A program made the translations under genes and the position numbers. Of a stretch of 38,539 bases of DNA, positions 36,172 through 38,539 are shown one piece after another; within the stretch, counting starts at the first letter, position 1; each line of letters opens with the position of its first letter. Origin of the DNA: an uncultured Flavobacteriaceae bacterium (GTDB lineage Bacteria > Bacteroidota > Bacteroidia > Flavobacteriales > Flavobacteriaceae); assembly GCA_947494205.1 (NCBI GenBank), contig CANLUH010000031.1, forward strand, positions 1-38,539, given 5' to 3'. A model generated the notes under the pieces. It was not told the DNA's origin, did not search any database, and was given only the letters and a program-made list of their open reading frames with translations.

Positions 36172-36957
36172 CTATTTTTGCATAACAATTAATGTTCTCA
36201 TAAGTCCTAGACCAGAACTAGTCCAGTTGCCTGTATAACCTTTTGGTAGAATAAAAAAGTCGCCTTTATAAAACGTTTGTTCGTTTCCTTTTAAAGATTT
36301 TATAGTAACCATACCATTTAATATGTGAATAAATTGTTCTTTTTTATTATTTATGATAGTCGTTTTTCCGGGTTTTTCAGATTCTGTAGTGATTTCTAAT
36401 TCGACTCCAGAATATATAACATCTTTATACTTCTTTTCATTGACTTGTGTGAGCCTAATTCCAGATATTAATTCTTTATCTAATACAAAAGGAAGCTTTG
36501 CTTTAGATACAGCTGTAGAATCTGCTCTTTTATTAGAAATAACTGATAATTCTAAATTATATGTATTACCGCCATGGTTTGTCCAATTGCCTTTAAATCC
36601 TTTAGGAACAAAGAGGTAATCGCCAGAACTAAAAGAGACTTCATTACCATTTTCTGCCTTTATATCTGCTTTACCATTCATGTAGTACACAAATTCATCA
36701 ATAGGGAAATTGTCTATTTTGTTAACTGCAGTTTCACTAGATAAGATGTATACACTTAACTCTGATCCTTTGTAAATTCTTTTTTGATAGTAGTCTCGTT
36801 CTGGGTGTGCTTTAAGTTTCACCTTAGGAATGTTGACTCCAGACAAAATGCTTTTGTCTATAGCAATAGGTTCAATTATAGTATCATTAATAGACTTTTG
36901 GGCATGTAATGGTATGCTAATAAGTATTAAGAAGCTTAAGTATAATAGTTTGTTCAT
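36172..36957 (-). CDS. Exported protein with two tandem cupin domains
   Basis: 261 residues from the ATG at 36957, which gives a clean signal peptide (ending LHAQ); an upstream ATG at 36975 adds six residues. Two similar halves of about 115 residues follow. Each has a KGSEL/SGVEL strand, a GD-[YF]-[LF] strand, and P-K-G-[FY]-x-G-N-W-T near its end (VPKGFKGNWTNHG and LPKGYTGNWTSSG), like the DUF861/Cupin_3 group. The classical His metal ligands are not obvious. It is an internal duplication. Confidence 0.8.
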   Translation of the reverse strand: MNKLLYLSFLILISIPLHAQKSINDTIIEPIAIDKSILSGVNIPKVKLKAHPERDYYQKRIYKGSELSVYILSSETAVNKIDNFPIDEFVYYMNGKADIKAENGNEVSFSSGDYLFVPKGFKGNWTNHGGNTYNLELSVISNKRADSTAVSKAKLPFVLDKELISGIRLTQVNEKKYKDVIYSGVELEITTESEKPGKTTIINNKKEQFIHILNGMVTIKSLKGNEQTFYKGDFFILPKGYTGNWTSSGLGLMRTLIVMQK

Positions 36958-37214
36958 TCTATATTTTAAAATCAATTAATATAACGACTTTAAATATAAA
37001 GGATTAAGTTTAAATACGTTTGTATCTATAATATTTTGTGTTAAGTAATTTTGCTTTGCTCATCTATTCCTCATTGTTTTTTAGGAGTCCGTTAATCCCA
37101 TTCTTAGATTTGGTAGGAGTGAAAATTATTACTAGAGTTTCTTTAAAAATTTTCTTCTGAAATGTTTATGGATTTTTTTATTAATAAAATACTGGAAATC
37201 AATAAATTAATATG

Positions 37215-37289
37215 TTTGTGTAAAAATAACGCAAAATATATTTGGTAGACGATTTAATTCATTTTAAATTTGTGTAATAATTACGCAAA
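37215..37289 (+). promoter_or_regulatory. Two near-palindromic operator-like sites before the SPFH gene
   Basis: Two copies of TTTGTGTAA..A(A/T)..ACGCAAA, 37215-37235 and 37269-37289, each 21 bp. The second is almost a perfect palindrome (GTAAT-A-ATTAC centre; only one mismatched pair). They lie 54 bp apart: one just upstream of the -33 box and one covering the -7 box. That is a classical arrangement for a dimeric regulator, probably a repressor. Confidence 0.7.
37241..37272 (+). promoter_or_regulatory. Promoter of the SPFH gene
   Basis: TTTG (37241-37244), 20 bp, then TAAATTTG (37265-37272), a full match to the Bacteroidetes TAnnTTTG pattern. The start codon is at 37311, leaving a leader of about 30 nt. 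The -7 box overlaps the second operator-like site. Confidence 0.78.
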
Positions 37290-37310
37290 TTAATAATTAA
37301 ACTCTATATT

Positions 37311-38321
37311 ATGTTAGGAATAAATTATATCAAGTTCGACTCGATGAATTATGTAATTCATTACCAAAATGGAAAGATTAAGAAAGAGGGAAGAGGATTA
37401 TCATTCTTTTACTTTTCTCCAAATTCATCAATTGTATCTATTCCTGTACCAAGTAATGATTTTCAATTTGTATTTAATGAAACAACCAAAGATTATCAAG
37501 AGGTTACATTACAAGGGCAAATAACTTATAAAATTGATAACCCAAAGCAGATTGCTGAAACATTAGATTTTACAGTTAATAAGAAAAAACAGTATTTAAA
37601 AAACGATTACGAGAAAATTCAACAGAGAATAATTAATGAAGCGCAAACTGCAAGTGCTTCTATTATTCAACGCTTAAATCTAAAAGAAGCTCTAAGACAA
37701 TTAGAAGATATTGAAAAGGAAATATTTGCGAGTGTTCAAAAGTCGAAAACTGTACAAATGTTAGGTTTAGAAGTGTTAAGTGTAAATATACTTGGTGTAA
37801 CTCCAAATCCTGAAATGGCTAGAGCTTTAGAGGCTCAAACAAGAGAATCTTTACAAAAAGAAGCAGATCAAGCTGTATATGAACGGAGAAACTTTGCTGT
37901 AGAGCAAGAAAGGATAATAAAAGAAAGTGAGTTAAATACAGAAATTGCAGTAGAGGAGAAGCAAAAGCAAATTGTAGAAAAGAAAATGGAAACTGATGTC
38001 GTGAAGCAAGAAAATGAGCAGAAACTTAAAGAAATGGATATGACATCTAGTATTTCTCTAGAAGAACAAAAGAAAAAACTTATTGATATCCAGGTTACTA
38101 ATGAAAAGAAAGAAGCAGATGTGAAAGAATATGTTTTAAATGCTAATTTAAAGCCATACAAAGAGTTAGACTGGAAAATACTAATGGCTATTAGTAATAC
38201 AGGAAACGACCCAAGTAATAATATTGCTTTAGCTTTTAGAGAACTAGCTGAAAATGCTGATAAAATTGGAAACCTTAATATCTCTCCAGATTTATTAGAG
38301 TCTATTATTAAAAGTAAATAA
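37311..38321 (+). CDS. SPFH/band-7 domain protein
   Basis: 336 residues. An SPFH domain covers about 20-185 (GRGLSFFYFSPN, VTLQGQITYKIDNPKQ, LGLEVLSVNILGVTPNPEMARALEA). A charged coiled coil follows (about 185-275, rich in Glu/Lys/Gln), then a short alpha-helical tail ending PDLLESIIKSK. No transmembrane helix, so it is peripheral or cytosolic, unlike stomatins. SPFH proteins form oligomeric cages. It is followed after 8 bp by the cut ATP-NAD-kinase-like gene and should be co-transcribed with it. Confidence 0.9.
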   Translation: MLGINYIKFDSMNYVIHYQNGKIKKEGRGLSFFYFSPNSSIVSIPVPSNDFQFVFNETTKDYQEVTLQGQITYKIDNPKQIAETLDFTVNKKKQYLKNDYEKIQQRIINEAQTASASIIQRLNLKEALRQLEDIEKEIFASVQKSKTVQMLGLEVLSVNILGVTPNPEMARALEAQTRESLQKEADQAVYERRNFAVEQERIIKESELNTEIAVEEKQKQIVEKKMETDVVKQENEQKLKEMDMTSSISLEEQKKKLIDIQVTNEKKEADVKEYVLNANLKPYKELDWKILMAISNTGNDPSNNIALAFRELAENADKIGNLNISPDLLESIIKSK

Positions 38322-38329
38322 TTAGAAGC

Positions 38330-38476
38330 ATGGAATTTGAAAGCGTTATAATAATTAGAGATAAAACAAGGCTTGAGCAATTAATTGAAAGATTTAATTC
38401 CAAAGCTCAAGCCAAGTTTTATATAAAAAGCTCAGGTGGTGACTTCGACTTTTTTGAACTTGATGTCCCGTCCTGA
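38330..38476 (+). pseudogene. ATP-NAD/AcoX-kinase-like gene, cut by the IS
   Basis: The host frame runs from ATG 38330 to about 38463 (44 full codons), enters the IS and stops at TGA 38474. The remaining N-terminus (KTRLEQLIERFNSKAQAKFY, then KSSGGDFDFFE) matches what I recall for the start of ATP-NAD/AcoX kinase-like proteins (KTxLEELVERFNTxxQAxFY, then HSGxxF). Those are about 300 residues, so over 80% is missing, and the 38464 boundary marks the insertion. If the IS is real here, the kinase is disrupted. Confidence 0.65.
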
Positions 38477-38539
38477 AATAAGTTGACACAAATTCAACTT
38501 ATTTATGAAATATTCAGAAAATCCAAGGAAAAAGCGAAC
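38464..38539 (+). mobile_element. IS end, right boundary (IS3-like), outward-facing
   Basis: Perfect inverted copy of 1-76. It starts TGTCCCGTCC and opens the transposase frame at 38505 (MKYSENPRKKR). An 11-bp hairpin (AAATAAGTTGA 38476-38486 with TCAACTTATTT 38494-38504) ends directly before the transposase ATG. Only the first 11 transposase codons are present. Confidence 0.75.

Larger units (their letters stand above)
36976..37310. other. 335-bp intergenic region
   Basis: Divergent gap between the cupin gene and the SPFH gene. 36976-37210 shows nothing recognisable beyond high AT content. The part nearest the SPFH gene (37211-37310) holds its promoter and two operator-like sites, listed separately. 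Confidence 0.7.

Noticed and set aside
37868-38380. Minus-strand frame opposite the SPFH gene
   Set aside because: Ser/Phe-rich antisense of the coiled-coil region; an artefact of Glu/Lys-rich codons.

Overview
The window is AT-rich and comes from a member of the Bacteroidota, most likely a marine-type Flavobacteriaceae. The evidence is a secreted protein with a type B type IX secretion (T9SS) sorting domain, Bacteroidetes-type promoters (TTTG / TAnnTTTG), almost no Shine-Dalgarno sequences, and the fused hisB and hisIE genes. Both ends are the same 76-bp sequence in inverted orientation: the outer end of an insertion sequence (probably IS3 family) plus the first codons of its transposase. 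The window therefore runs from one IS copy to another, a typical place for an assembly to break.

Region 1 (about 90-8640): a thioredoxin-like gene, then a complete histidine operon hisG-D-C-B-H-A-F-IE. The operon is preceded by an 18-residue leader peptide with five His codons and a strong terminator, so it is very probably controlled by attenuation. Its spacers contain small palindromic and dispersed repeats that in places abut the start codons.

Region 2 (about 8670-26560): mostly core genes. They are a GNAT acetyltransferase, an MscS-type channel, an rRNA pseudouridine synthase overlapping topB, an L,D-transpeptidase-like protein, a large T9SS cargo protein, a trypsin-like lipoprotein, recQ, a DUF1853 protein, an SSL2-type helicase, a DEAD-box RNA helicase and an RlmI-like rRNA methyltransferase. 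A perfect 11 x 7-bp tandem repeat separates the two forward helicase genes.

Region 3 (about 26640-36160): an accessory region with every gene on the minus strand. It holds small hypothetical proteins (STM3941 family, DUF4279, PH-like membrane proteins), a cytosolic PQQ-like propeller and an S1C protease lipoprotein. Many genes are followed by members of a degenerate, partly palindromic repeat family, and one gene has a decayed second copy. The layout resembles a gene-cassette array, with no recombinase in view; this is the most likely place for an undescribed system.

Region 4 (36170-38539): a duplicated-cupin secreted protein, then an SPFH/band-7 gene with a clear promoter and two matching near-palindromic operator-like sites. 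It is followed by the first 45 codons of an ATP-NAD/AcoX-kinase-like gene that the right-hand IS has cut.
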